This document shows, piece by piece, positions 50,747 through 61,074 of a stretch of DNA of 64,000 bases (position 1 is the first letter of the stretch; each line of letters begins with the position of its first letter). The position numbers and the translations under genes are program-made. The DNA is from Nitrospirillum viridazoti (GTDB lineage: Bacteria > Pseudomonadota > Alphaproteobacteria > Azospirillales > Azospirillaceae), in the NCBI RefSeq assembly GCF_007827975.1, contig NZ_VITT01000007.1, one strand, 5' to 3'. Under the pieces are notes generated by a model, which was given only the letters and a program-made list of their open reading frames with translations, was not told the DNA's origin and did not search any database.

Positions 50747-51496
50747 TTACTTGGCCTTGGCCAGTGCTTCCTTCACCACCTTGTCGGCCAGGGGGGCCAT
50801 GGCGACGTAGCCGGCCTCGGTCGGGTGCACGCCGTCGGACGCCAGGCCGGGCTTGAAGTCGCCCTTGCCGTCGCCCACCACGTCCTTGTAGTCGACGAAC
50901 AACGCGCCCACCTGGGCCGCGTAGTCCTTCAGCCAGGCATTGTGCGCGGCGATCTTGGGCGCCGGGTCCAGGCCATGGTGCCACTTGAAGTCCAGCGCCG
51001 GCGGGATGCCGGCCAGAATCACGGTGATGCCGTGCTTCTGCGCCAGTTCCACCATGCTCATGATGTTGTTTTTCAGCTGCTGCGGCGACACCGGCCCCCA
51101 GTTCTGGGCCAGGTCGTTCGTGCCAGCCATGATGTGCACGACCTTGGGGTGCAGGTCGATGACGTCCTGGCGGAAGCGCAGCAGCATCTGCGCCGTGGTC
51201 TGGCCACTGATGCCCCGGCCCACGCGGCCGGGCGTGAAGAAGCCGGGCGTCTTATCCACCCACAGCTGGGTGATGCTGTCGCCCATGAACACCACCTGCA
51301 CCGAACCTGGCTTCAGCTTCTCATTGTCCGCGGCATAACGGTTGAGGTAGGCGAAGTCGTTGTGCAGGCGGTCTTCCTCTTCCTGGTGCCACTTGGCCAC
51401 CTGCTCAGCACTGGGCGGCTTATTGTCCTCGGCCAGCGCCGGGGTGGCCATCAGGCCGGCCAGCATCAGGGCGGCAGCGACGGTACGTTTCTTCAT
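50747..51496 (-). CDS. GDSL/SGNH-family esterase, exported
   Basis: A 249-residue periplasmic SGNH hydrolase. Signal peptide TVAAALMLAGLMATPALA; block I VVFMGDSITQLW with the nucleophile Ser, block II GRGISGQTTAQM with Gly, block III MAGTNDLAQNW with Asn, and block V SDGVHPTEAGY with the Asp-His pair. Its placement downstream of GH3, within a xyloglucan-type island, suggests removal of acetyl groups from plant polysaccharide side chains, which is inference. It probably shares a transcript with the GH3 gene 70 bp upstream. Confidence 0.9.
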   Translation of the reverse strand: MKKRTVAAALMLAGLMATPALAEDNKPPSAEQVAKWHQEEEDRLHNDFAYLNRYAADNEKLKPGSVQVVFMGDSITQLWVDKTPGFFTPGRVGRGISGQTTAQMLLRFRQDVIDLHPKVVHIMAGTNDLAQNWGPVSPQQLKNNIMSMVELAQKHGITVILAGIPPALDFKWHHGLDPAPKIAAHNAWLKDYAAQVGALFVDYKDVVGDGKGDFKPGLASDGVHPTEAGYVAMAPLADKVVKEALAKAK

Positions 51497-51536
51497 TCAA
51501 GGTTCCTCCCATGCGGACCCCGCAGCCGGGATCCCA

Positions 51537-51555
51537 ATTAATAAAGCATATTAAT
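51537..51555. promoter_or_regulatory. AT-rich palindrome between GH3 and GDSL genes
   Basis: ATTAATA-AAGCA-TATTAAT, perfect 7-bp arms. It is not a GC-type terminator; possibly a regulator site for the esterase. Different from the LacI-type motif. Confidence 0.35.
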
Positions 51556-51566
51556 CTATTTAACCG

Positions 51567-54161
<2,595 letters not shown>

Positions 54162-54522
54162 GGATGTTCCTTGTTCTTCTCAGGTCTTCTTGGGTGCCGC
54201 TAGCCGATGCCGCCACCGCCCCGGGCCTCCCTAGTGCCGGACAGGTGGATCCGCGGGGCCCCGTCCCACCTCTATTCCCGTCGGGATGGGCGGATTTCCA
54301 GGGGCGCGAATTAATAAGATGATAACGCTATCATCCAGCCCGGGCAAGCGAGCCACACCTTGCTCCATGATACCGGTCACATTAGGATCACCGGCAACGG
54401 CGGCGCTGATCGCCGGTGATGGAGGAAACGGGCGCCCGAGCGCGGCCGGCGGTCTGACGGGTCCGCCGAATACCGATCCCCTGTCCTGACTGTTGCTCCA
54501 CCGAGGGGAAGGTCGCCTGCCC
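54162..54522. promoter_or_regulatory. Divergent control region between GH3 and GH95 genes
   Basis: A 361-bp region that holds the promoters of both divergent genes and a single palindromic LacI-type operator at 54320-54333. The sequence around 54309-54335 is AT-rich. No other gene is seen in it. Confidence 0.6.
54320..54333. promoter_or_regulatory. LacI-type operator between GH3 and GH95 genes
   Basis: TGATA-ACGC-TATCA, extending to the 18-bp palindrome GATGATAACGCTATCATC (54318-54335). It is nearly symmetric between the two divergent start codons (159 bp to the GH3 ATG, 190 bp to the GH95 ATG). Confidence 0.8.
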
Positions 54523-56922
54523 ATGTCCAGCATATCGCGCCGGGAAATCCTGATGGCCAGCGCCGCCGCCCTGCTGTCGGCCAGCGCCGCGCGGCCCGTC
54601 CTGGTGCAGGAGGCGCCGCCCGCCGCCCCGGTGGCGCCCCTGCCCACCCCGGATCCGGCCCAGACGCTCTGGTACAACCAGCCGGCGGCGCAGTGGGTGG
54701 AGGCCATGCCCGTGGGGAACGGCCGGCTGGGCGCGATGGTGTTCGGTGGCATTTCCATGGAACGGCTGCAGTTGAACGAGGACACGTTCTACGCCGGCGG
54801 GCCTTACGACGACGTGAATCCGGAGGCCAAGGCCAACCTGCCGCAGGTGCGCGAGCTGATCTTCCAGGGCAAGTATCGGGAGGCGGAGGCGCTGGCCGGC
54901 GCCAAGCTGATGGCCACGCCTCTGAAGCAAATGCCCTATCAGACGCTGGGCGACGCCGTGCTGCTGTTCCAGAGCCTGGACACGGTGCACGACTATCACC
55001 GCCGGCTGGATCTGGACACCGCCGTGACCACCACCCGCCTTGTCAGCGGCGACGGCGCCTGGTCGTCGACCCACACGCGCGAGGTGTTCGCCAGCGCGCC
55101 GGACCAGGTGATCGTCACCCGGCTCTCGGCCAACAAGCCGGGCCTGGTCAACGCCAACCTGTCGCTGCTGACGCCACAGAACGCCACCTTGGTGGCGGAT
55201 GGCCCGGACGGCTTGCTGCTGACCGGCATCGGCCCCAGCCGCTCCGGCATAGAGGGGCGGCTGAAATTCGCCGTACGCCTGAAGGTCATCGCCAGCGGCG
55301 GCGCGGTGCGGGCCGGCAGCGACGGCATCGTCATCGACCACGCCGATGAAGCCGTGGTGCTGATCACCGCCGCCACGGGCTACAAGCGCTACGACGACAT
55401 CAGCGCCGATCCGGCGGCCCTGACGGCCGCCACCCTGGCCCAAGCCGCCGCCAAGCCCTATGCCCGGCTGCTGGCCGACCATGTGGCGGAGCATCAGCGC
55501 CTGTACCGCCGCGTGGCCCTGGACCTGGGGACGACGCCCGCCGCCGGCCTGCCCACGGATGAGCGGGTGCGCGCCGCCGCCCCGCAGGACGACCCTGCCC
55601 TGGCCACCCTCTACTTCAACTACGGCCGCTACCTGCTGATCAGCAGTTCCCGCCCCGGCGGCCAGCCCGCCAACCTGCAGGGCATCTGGAATGAGCAGGT
55701 GGATCCGCCCTGGGAATCCAAGTGGACCATCAACATCAACACCGAGATGAACTACTGGCCGGCGGAGCTGGTGGACCTGGGTGAATGCGTGCAGCCCCTG
55801 GTGGGCATGCTGAAGGACCTGTCGGAAACCGGCGCGCGGGCGGCGCGGGACATGTACGGCGCCAGCGGCTGGATGGCCCACCACAACACCGACGTCTGGC
55901 GGGTGGTGGGGCCGCCGGACGGACCCAAATGGGGCCTCTGGCCCATGGGCGGGGCGTGGCTCTGCCGCCACCTGTGGGACCATTACGACTATGGCCGGGA
56001 CAAGACGTTCCTCGCCGACATCTACCCCATCCTGAAGGGCGCCTCGCAGTTCTTCCTGGATACGCTCCTGGTCCTGCCGGGCAGCGACTGGCTGGTCACC
56101 AACCCGTCGCTGTCGCCGGAAAACGTGCACCCCCTGGGCACCTCGCTGTGCGCCGGACCGGCCATGGACCGGCAGATCCTGCGCGACCTGTTCGCCATCA
56201 CCGTCAAGGCCGGCGAAATCCTGGGCAAGGACGCCGACTTCCGCGCCAAGGTGACGGCCGCCCGCGAGCGCCTGCCCCCAGATCGCATCGGCGGCGCCGG
56301 CCAGTTGCAGGAATGGCTGGAGGACTGGGACATGCAGGCGCCGGAGATCCACCATCGCCACGTCTCCCACCTCTACGCCGTCTACCCCAGCGACCAGATC
56401 ACCCGGCGCGGCACGCCGGACCTGATCAGGGCCGCGCGCAGGACGCTGGAGATCCGGGGGGACGATGCCACCGGCTGGGGCCTGGGCTGGCGCCTGAACC
56501 TGTGGGCGCGCCTGGGCGATGGCGACCATGCGCACGCGATCCTGAAGCTGCTGCTGGGGCCCGACCGTACCTACCCCAACCTGTTCGACGCCCACCCGCC
56601 CTTCCAGATCGACGGCAACTTCGGCGGCACGGCGGGCATCGTGGAGATGCTGGTGCAAAGCATCGGCGACGATATCGAGCTGCTGCCCGCCCTGCCCCGC
56701 GCCTGGGGTCACGGCAGCCTGCGCGGCGTGCGGGTGCGCGGCCAGGGCCGGCTGGACCTGGCCTGGAAGGACGGCACGCTGGCACAGGCGGCCTTGAGCA
56801 ACGCCGGCAAGCAGCCGCGACGCTGGCAGGTGCGATTGGGCCAGGACGTGGTGGCGGTGACGGTGCCGGCCGGTGGTGCAAAGCGCGTGGCGCTGAAAAA
56901 CGGCAGGCTGGCCCTCACCTGA
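54523..56922 (+). CDS. GH95 alpha-L-fucosidase, exported
   Basis: A 799-residue GH95 enzyme, which removes alpha-1,2-linked L-fucose (or galactose) from xyloglucan side chains. A leader with SRREILMASAAALLSASAA suggests Tat-type export. Seen: WYNQPAAQWVEAMPVGNGRLGAMVFGG, RLQLNEDTFYAGGPYDDVNPEA, SSRPGGQPANLQGIWNEQ, WTININTEMNYWPAEL (catalytic Asn pair), GDDATGWGLGWRLNLWARLGDGDH and FQIDGNFGGTAGIVEMLVQS (catalytic Asp). ATG 54523 is preferred with GGGGAAGG upstream; an upstream in-frame start at 54493 is unlikely. Divergent from GH3. Confidence 0.94.
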   Translation: MSSISRREILMASAAALLSASAARPVLVQEAPPAAPVAPLPTPDPAQTLWYNQPAAQWVEAMPVGNGRLGAMVFGGISMERLQLNEDTFYAGGPYDDVNPEAKANLPQVRELIFQGKYREAEALAGAKLMATPLKQMPYQTLGDAVLLFQSLDTVHDYHRRLDLDTAVTTTRLVSGDGAWSSTHTREVFASAPDQVIVTRLSANKPGLVNANLSLLTPQNATLVADGPDGLLLTGIGPSRSGIEGRLKFAVRLKVIASGGAVRAGSDGIVIDHADEAVVLITAATGYKRYDDISADPAALTAATLAQAAAKPYARLLADHVAEHQRLYRRVALDLGTTPAAGLPTDERVRAAAPQDDPALATLYFNYGRYLLISSSRPGGQPANLQGIWNEQVDPPWESKWTININTEMNYWPAELVDLGECVQPLVGMLKDLSETGARAARDMYGASGWMAHHNTDVWRVVGPPDGPKWGLWPMGGAWLCRHLWDHYDYGRDKTFLADIYPILKGASQFFLDTLLVLPGSDWLVTNPSLSPENVHPLGTSLCAGPAMDRQILRDLFAITVKAGEILGKDADFRAKVTAARERLPPDRIGGAGQLQEWLEDWDMQAPEIHHRHVSHLYAVYPSDQITRRGTPDLIRAARRTLEIRGDDATGWGLGWRLNLWARLGDGDHAHAILKLLLGPDRTYPNLFDAHPPFQIDGNFGGTAGIVEMLVQSIGDDIELLPALPRAWGHGSLRGVRVRGQGRLDLAWKDGTLAQAALSNAGKQPRRWQVRLGQDVVAVTVPAGGAKRVALKNGRLALT

Positions 56923-56958
56923 GGACCAGCCCACCGCCCGCCTTGGATGTCCCGGCGC

Positions 56959-58626
56959 TCAGGCCGCGCGCAACTGGGCCAGGAAGGCGTCGACCTGCGC
57001 GCGCAGCACCTGGGCCTCGCTGGTCAGCTCGGTGGAGGAGGCCTCGACCTCCGCCGACTTGCGGGCCGTTTTGCCGGCACGTTCGTTGACGCCGTAAATG
57101 TTCTCGGTGATCTCCTCCGTCGCCCGCGCCGTCTCACCCACGTTGCTGACGATGGCCTGGGTGGCGGCACCCTGCTCCTGCACCGCCGCGGCGATGATGG
57201 AGGCGATCTCGTCGATGCGGCGGATGGTGGCGCCGATGCCGCCGATGGCCGTCACCGCCTGGCCGCTGGCCCCCTGGATGGCGCCGACATGGGCCGCGAT
57301 CTCCTCCGTGGCCCGGGACGTCTGGGTCGCCAGCGCCTTCACCTCGGATGCCACGACGGCGAAGCCTTTGCCGGCCTCGCCCGCGCGGGCCGCCTCAATG
57401 GTGGCGTTCAGCGCCAGCAGGTTGGTCTGACCGGCGATATCGCTAATCAGTTGGACCACGGCGCCGATGCGGTTGGCCACGTCGGCCAGACCGTCGACCG
57501 TGCCGCGCGTCGCATCCACCTGGACCACCGCCTCACGGGCCACGACGGCGGAATTCTCCACCTGTCGGCTAATCTCCCCGATGGAGGAGGACAGCTCCTC
57601 GCTGGCCGTCGCCACGGTGCGCACGTTGCCGGCGGACTGGCTGGCGGCGGCCGACACCGTGGTGGTCTGCCGCAGGCTCTCCTCGGCGGCGGTACCCAGC
57701 TCGCGGGCCGTCGTCTGGATGTCGACGGCAGCCGTCGCCACCTTGTCCACCACCGCGCGCACCGTCGCCTCGAAGTGGTCGGCGGCGCTGGCCATCGCGG
57801 CCTTGCGCTGGGCCTCGGCCTCGGCCTTCAGGGTCGCCTGCTCGGCCGCCAGCGCGTCGCCCTGGATCAGGCTTTCCTTGAACACCTCGACCGCGCGGGC
57901 CATGGCGCCGATCTCATCCCGGCGCGCCACGCCGGGCACATCCATCCGCCGGGCGCCGCCGGCCATGGTTTCCATGACGCCGCGCAGCAGATCCACGGGC
58001 CGGGTGATGGACCGCCCCGTGGCCCAGGACAGCACCAGGCTCAACGCGATGGCAATGCCGGCGAAGACGAAGCCCAGGACGCGGCCCTTGGCAGAGGCGG
58101 CATCGAAGGCCTTCTCTGCATCCTCCGACTGTTGCAGGTTCAGCGCCGCCATCTTCTCCAGGTTCTGGGTCATCTGGTCGCGCGCCTCGTCCACCTTGCC
58201 GTCCAGCTCACGGATGGCAGGGGTCAAGGCATCGGTTTTCTCCAGCGCCGGCAGCATCTGCTGTTCAAAGATTGCCATGTAGTCGCGCAGCCCCGCCTCG
58301 GCGCCGTCCAGGGCGGCCTTTTCCTCCGGCAGGTCGGCTTCGGCGCGCAGATCCTTGAACATGGCCAGGATGCCCTGCTTCTTCTCGGCCCAGTCCTTGC
58401 GCGTCTCATCCAGGTTGTGGTTGATCTCCGCGTCCGCGACGATGGCGTAAAGGTCGTTGCCCGCCGACACGGCGCGCACCGATTTGGCAGCCACGCCGGA
58501 CGTGCCGGTCAGCGTCGCCTTGCTGTCCGCCAGGCGGCCCAGGGTCAAGGTGAAGACCCCCGCGATCAGCAGGATCATCAGCACGGTCATGGCTGACGAC
58601 AGGGTCAGTTTGTGCGCCAGTTTCAT
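56959..58626 (-). CDS. Methyl-accepting chemotaxis protein
   Basis: A 555-residue chemoreceptor. An N-terminal membrane segment (MTVLMILLIAGVFTLTLG), a periplasmic helical sensor (about residues 33-185), a second segment (VLGFVFAGIAIALSLVLSWATG), a HAMP domain (RSITRPVDLLRGVMETMAGG), and a signalling domain with ISDIAGQTNLLALNATIEAARAGEAGKGFAVVASEVKALA. GGAGG precedes the ATG. No other chemotaxis gene is nearby. Its ligand is unknown; closeness to the sugar island does not prove a sugar ligand. Confidence 0.96.
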   Translation of the reverse strand: MKLAHKLTLSSAMTVLMILLIAGVFTLTLGRLADSKATLTGTSGVAAKSVRAVSAGNDLYAIVADAEINHNLDETRKDWAEKKQGILAMFKDLRAEADLPEEKAALDGAEAGLRDYMAIFEQQMLPALEKTDALTPAIRELDGKVDEARDQMTQNLEKMAALNLQQSEDAEKAFDAASAKGRVLGFVFAGIAIALSLVLSWATGRSITRPVDLLRGVMETMAGGARRMDVPGVARRDEIGAMARAVEVFKESLIQGDALAAEQATLKAEAEAQRKAAMASAADHFEATVRAVVDKVATAAVDIQTTARELGTAAEESLRQTTTVSAAASQSAGNVRTVATASEELSSSIGEISRQVENSAVVAREAVVQVDATRGTVDGLADVANRIGAVVQLISDIAGQTNLLALNATIEAARAGEAGKGFAVVASEVKALATQTSRATEEIAAHVGAIQGASGQAVTAIGGIGATIRRIDEIASIIAAAVQEQGAATQAIVSNVGETARATEEITENIYGVNERAGKTARKSAEVEASSTELTSEAQVLRAQVDAFLAQLRAA

Positions 58627-58669
58627 CGCGGGCCTCCGCCAGGTTCAGTCACGGGATCGGTGTCGGAAA

Positions 58670-59512
58670 TCAGAAGCGTATGGTGAAGCCGATGAAGGGG
58701 TTCACATCATCGGCCGCCTTGCTCAGGCCGATGTTCACGCCGCCATCCACGGAAAAGTTCGGCGTCACCAGATAGGTCACGCCTAAGTCCAGGGTGGCGA
58801 CGGTGGCGGCATCGGCGCCGGTCTGCCGCTCGCCATACAGCTCGACATAGCCGTCCAGCACCTCGCCCAACGGGTGGCTGAGGCTGACGGAAAAGGTCAG
58901 GTCGGGATCGTAGCCGTCGCCGATGGCGTTGCGGTTCACGGCCAGCGTGGTCTGCGTGCCCAGTTCCCACTCCCCACCCAGCTTGATGGCGAAGGGCACG
59001 CCGATGCCGCCCTCGAAGGCGCCATTGCCGTAGGCGGTGGCGGCGGTGGGCAGCTTCACGAAGGGGATCAGGCCCAGGGCGGTCGTGCCCTCGCGGTCAT
59101 TGCCCCAGAGGTTGATCTTGGCGCGCACGGTCATGTCCGACCAGCCATGCAGCCGGGTGTGACCGCCGTTCCGCTCAGACAGGCCCATGACGGTATAGGC
59201 GGGGGTGATGAGGTCGACCTCCGTGTCGTCCCAGATGCCGATGCGGATGTTGGGCGCCATGAAGACGGACTCGTGCTTGCGCGTGCCGTCGTCGTTATAG
59301 AAGTCGCGGTTGTGGCTGATGATGTCCGTCTCGACCTGGACATGGCCAGGATCGATCGTGTAGGGGCCGTCGGTCTTGTCCGGCCGGTCGGGCGCGAATT
59401 CGCGCAAGCCCCCCTCTTCAGCGAAGGCGGGCGCGATACCGGCCGTGGCCAACAGCGCCACCGCCCACAATCCGGTTCTTAAGGAAAAACTCCGCAAAGC
59501 CAGCCCCGCCAT
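58670..59512 (-). CDS. MetA-pathway-type outer membrane transporter
   Basis: A 280-residue outer-membrane barrel of the PF13557 type (putative MetA-pathway of phenol degradation). Signal peptide GLWAVALLATAGIAPAFA, then REFAPDRPDKTDGPYTIDPGHVQVETDI, alternating beta strands (WSDMTVRAKINLWG, LGLIPFVKLPTAA), and a terminal Phe (FIGFTIRF) as in barrel proteins. ATG 59512 gives the signal peptide; a longer frame exists upstream but overlaps the neighbour. It follows the efflux genes in the same direction with an 80-bp gap. Confidence 0.82.
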   Translation of the reverse strand: MAGLALRSFSLRTGLWAVALLATAGIAPAFAEEGGLREFAPDRPDKTDGPYTIDPGHVQVETDIISHNRDFYNDDGTRKHESVFMAPNIRIGIWDDTEVDLITPAYTVMGLSERNGGHTRLHGWSDMTVRAKINLWGNDREGTTALGLIPFVKLPTAATAYGNGAFEGGIGVPFAIKLGGEWELGTQTTLAVNRNAIGDGYDPDLTFSVSLSHPLGEVLDGYVELYGERQTGADAATVATLDLGVTYLVTPNFSVDGGVNIGLSKAADDVNPFIGFTIRF

Positions 59513-59592
59513 CGCCTGTGACAAATCGTCCCTGCGACACACGGTGCCAGGATTGGGTTTCCAGATGGTTAACCAAATGAACCATCGAGGGA

Positions 59593-61074
59593 CTATCGGG
59601 TGATGAAGCCTCCATCGGGCGGGGCGGCGTGGCCGGGCTTGTCCCCTTCCTGCGCCGGCGGCACGTTCCACCAGCCACCGCCCAGGGCCTGGAACAGGGC
59701 GGCGGTGTCCATCAAGCGAGTGGCCTGGGCCTGCACCAGGGCCATCCGCGCCTGCGCCGCCGCCTGCTGCGCCGCCAGCACGGCCGAGGGCGCCGCCGCC
59801 CCCAGGGCCAGCTGCCGCCGGGCGAGGTCCAGGGCATGGGCGGCGGCGGCGTCCGCCCGCTGCGCCGCTGCCAGGGCGTCGCCGTCGCTTTTCAGCGCCG
59901 ACAGGGTATCGGCCACGTTCTGGAAAGCCAGGACCACGGTGGACCGGTACTGCGCCGCCGCCTGGTCCAGGGCCGCCCGCGCCGCCTTTTCCTTATGCGC
60001 CAGGCTGAACCCTTCGAACAGCGGCTGGGTCAGGCTGGCACCGAAGTTCCAGAAGCCGTTGCCGGCGGTGAACAGGCTGTTCAGTGCCGAGGCGCTGGAC
60101 CCCGCCGCCCCGCTGAGCGTCAGGTTGGGCAGGCGGTTGGCCACGGCCACGCCGACATTGGCGCTGGCGACATGCAGGTTGGCGGCGGCCAGGCGAATGT
60201 CGGGCCGCTGTTCCACCAGCCGTGCCGGCAGGCTGTAGGGCAGCTCCACCGGCAGGACCAATTCGCTTAGCTGGAAGGTTTCCGGCGTCGGGTCGGCCGG
60301 CATGCGGCCCAGCAGGGCGTTCAACTGATGCCTTTGCTGTTCCAGCTGCTTTTCCAGCGGCGGCAGCGTCTGCTCGGCCTGCGCCAGCGCCGTCTCCCCC
60401 GCCGCCACGTCGGCGGCCGAGACCTGGCCCAGTTCCCGCTGGCGCCGCAGGATGGCCAGGGCCTTGCCGGCGTCGGCGATGATGGACCGGGTGGCGTCGA
60501 TCTGGCCGCGCAGGCTGGCCTCCGTCACCGCCGCCACCACCACGTTGGACGTCAGGGTCAGGTACGTCGCCTCGACCTGGAAGCGCTGGCCCTCGGTGGT
60601 GGCGTCCAGCGCCTCCTGCCCCCGCCGGGTGCCGCCCCACAGATCCGGGCTGTAGGACACCGACAGCTGCGGGGTGAACAGGTTCAGCTGTGGCGCGTTG
60701 TTGGCCGCCGTGGGCGCCAGGGTGCCGGTGGGGTCCTTCTGGCGCGTGGCCTGGAAACTGGCGTCGATGGCGGGCAGGAAGGAGCCGGCGTTGGCGTAGG
60801 CGTTTTCCCGCGCCACGCGCAGGGCCGCCTGCGCCGCCGCGACGTCGGCGTTGTGGGCCATGGCCTCACGCACCAGCCCGTCCAGGGCCGGCGACCTGAA
60901 CAGCGCCCACCAGTCGGCCGGAATGTCGCGGCCGGCCAGCAGGTCCTGGTCCGGCAGCTTGGGCGGCGGGGCCAGCGCCGTCTTGGGCGGGGCGGCCGGC
61001 GCCTGGTAGTCCGGACCGACGGCGCAGGCCGCGAGCAGCAGGGCGGGGATGAAGGGAAGGACGCGGCGCATCAT
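59593..61074 (-). CDS. RND efflux outer membrane lipoprotein, NodT family
   Basis: A 493-residue TolC-like outer-membrane factor. Lipobox LLLAACAVGPDYQAP with lipid-modified Cys17; the duplicated helical-hairpin domains carry WWALFRSPALDGLVREAMAHN, VSYSPDLWGGTRRGQEAL and RLVEQRPDIRLAAANLHVASANVGVAVANRLP. Its start overlaps the stop of the RND pump by 4 bp, so the pump feeds it. The periplasmic adaptor is not seen and presumably lies beyond the right edge or elsewhere. Confidence 0.95.
   Translation of the reverse strand: MMRRVLPFIPALLLAACAVGPDYQAPAAPPKTALAPPPKLPDQDLLAGRDIPADWWALFRSPALDGLVREAMAHNADVAAAQAALRVARENAYANAGSFLPAIDASFQATRQKDPTGTLAPTAANNAPQLNLFTPQLSVSYSPDLWGGTRRGQEALDATTEGQRFQVEATYLTLTSNVVVAAVTEASLRGQIDATRSIIADAGKALAILRRQRELGQVSAADVAAGETALAQAEQTLPPLEKQLEQQRHQLNALLGRMPADPTPETFQLSELVLPVELPYSLPARLVEQRPDIRLAAANLHVASANVGVAVANRLPNLTLSGAAGSSASALNSLFTAGNGFWNFGASLTQPLFEGFSLAHKEKAARAALDQAAAQYRSTVVLAFQNVADTLSALKSDGDALAAAQRADAAAAHALDLARRQLALGAAAPSAVLAAQQAAAQARMALVQAQATRLMDTAALFQALGGGWWNVPPAQEGDKPGHAAPPDGGFITR

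Noticed and set aside
51537..51555. AT palindrome considered as another LacI operator
   Set aside because: Symmetric, but lacks the TANCA half and the CGC centre of the other sites; listed only as an AT-rich palindrome.
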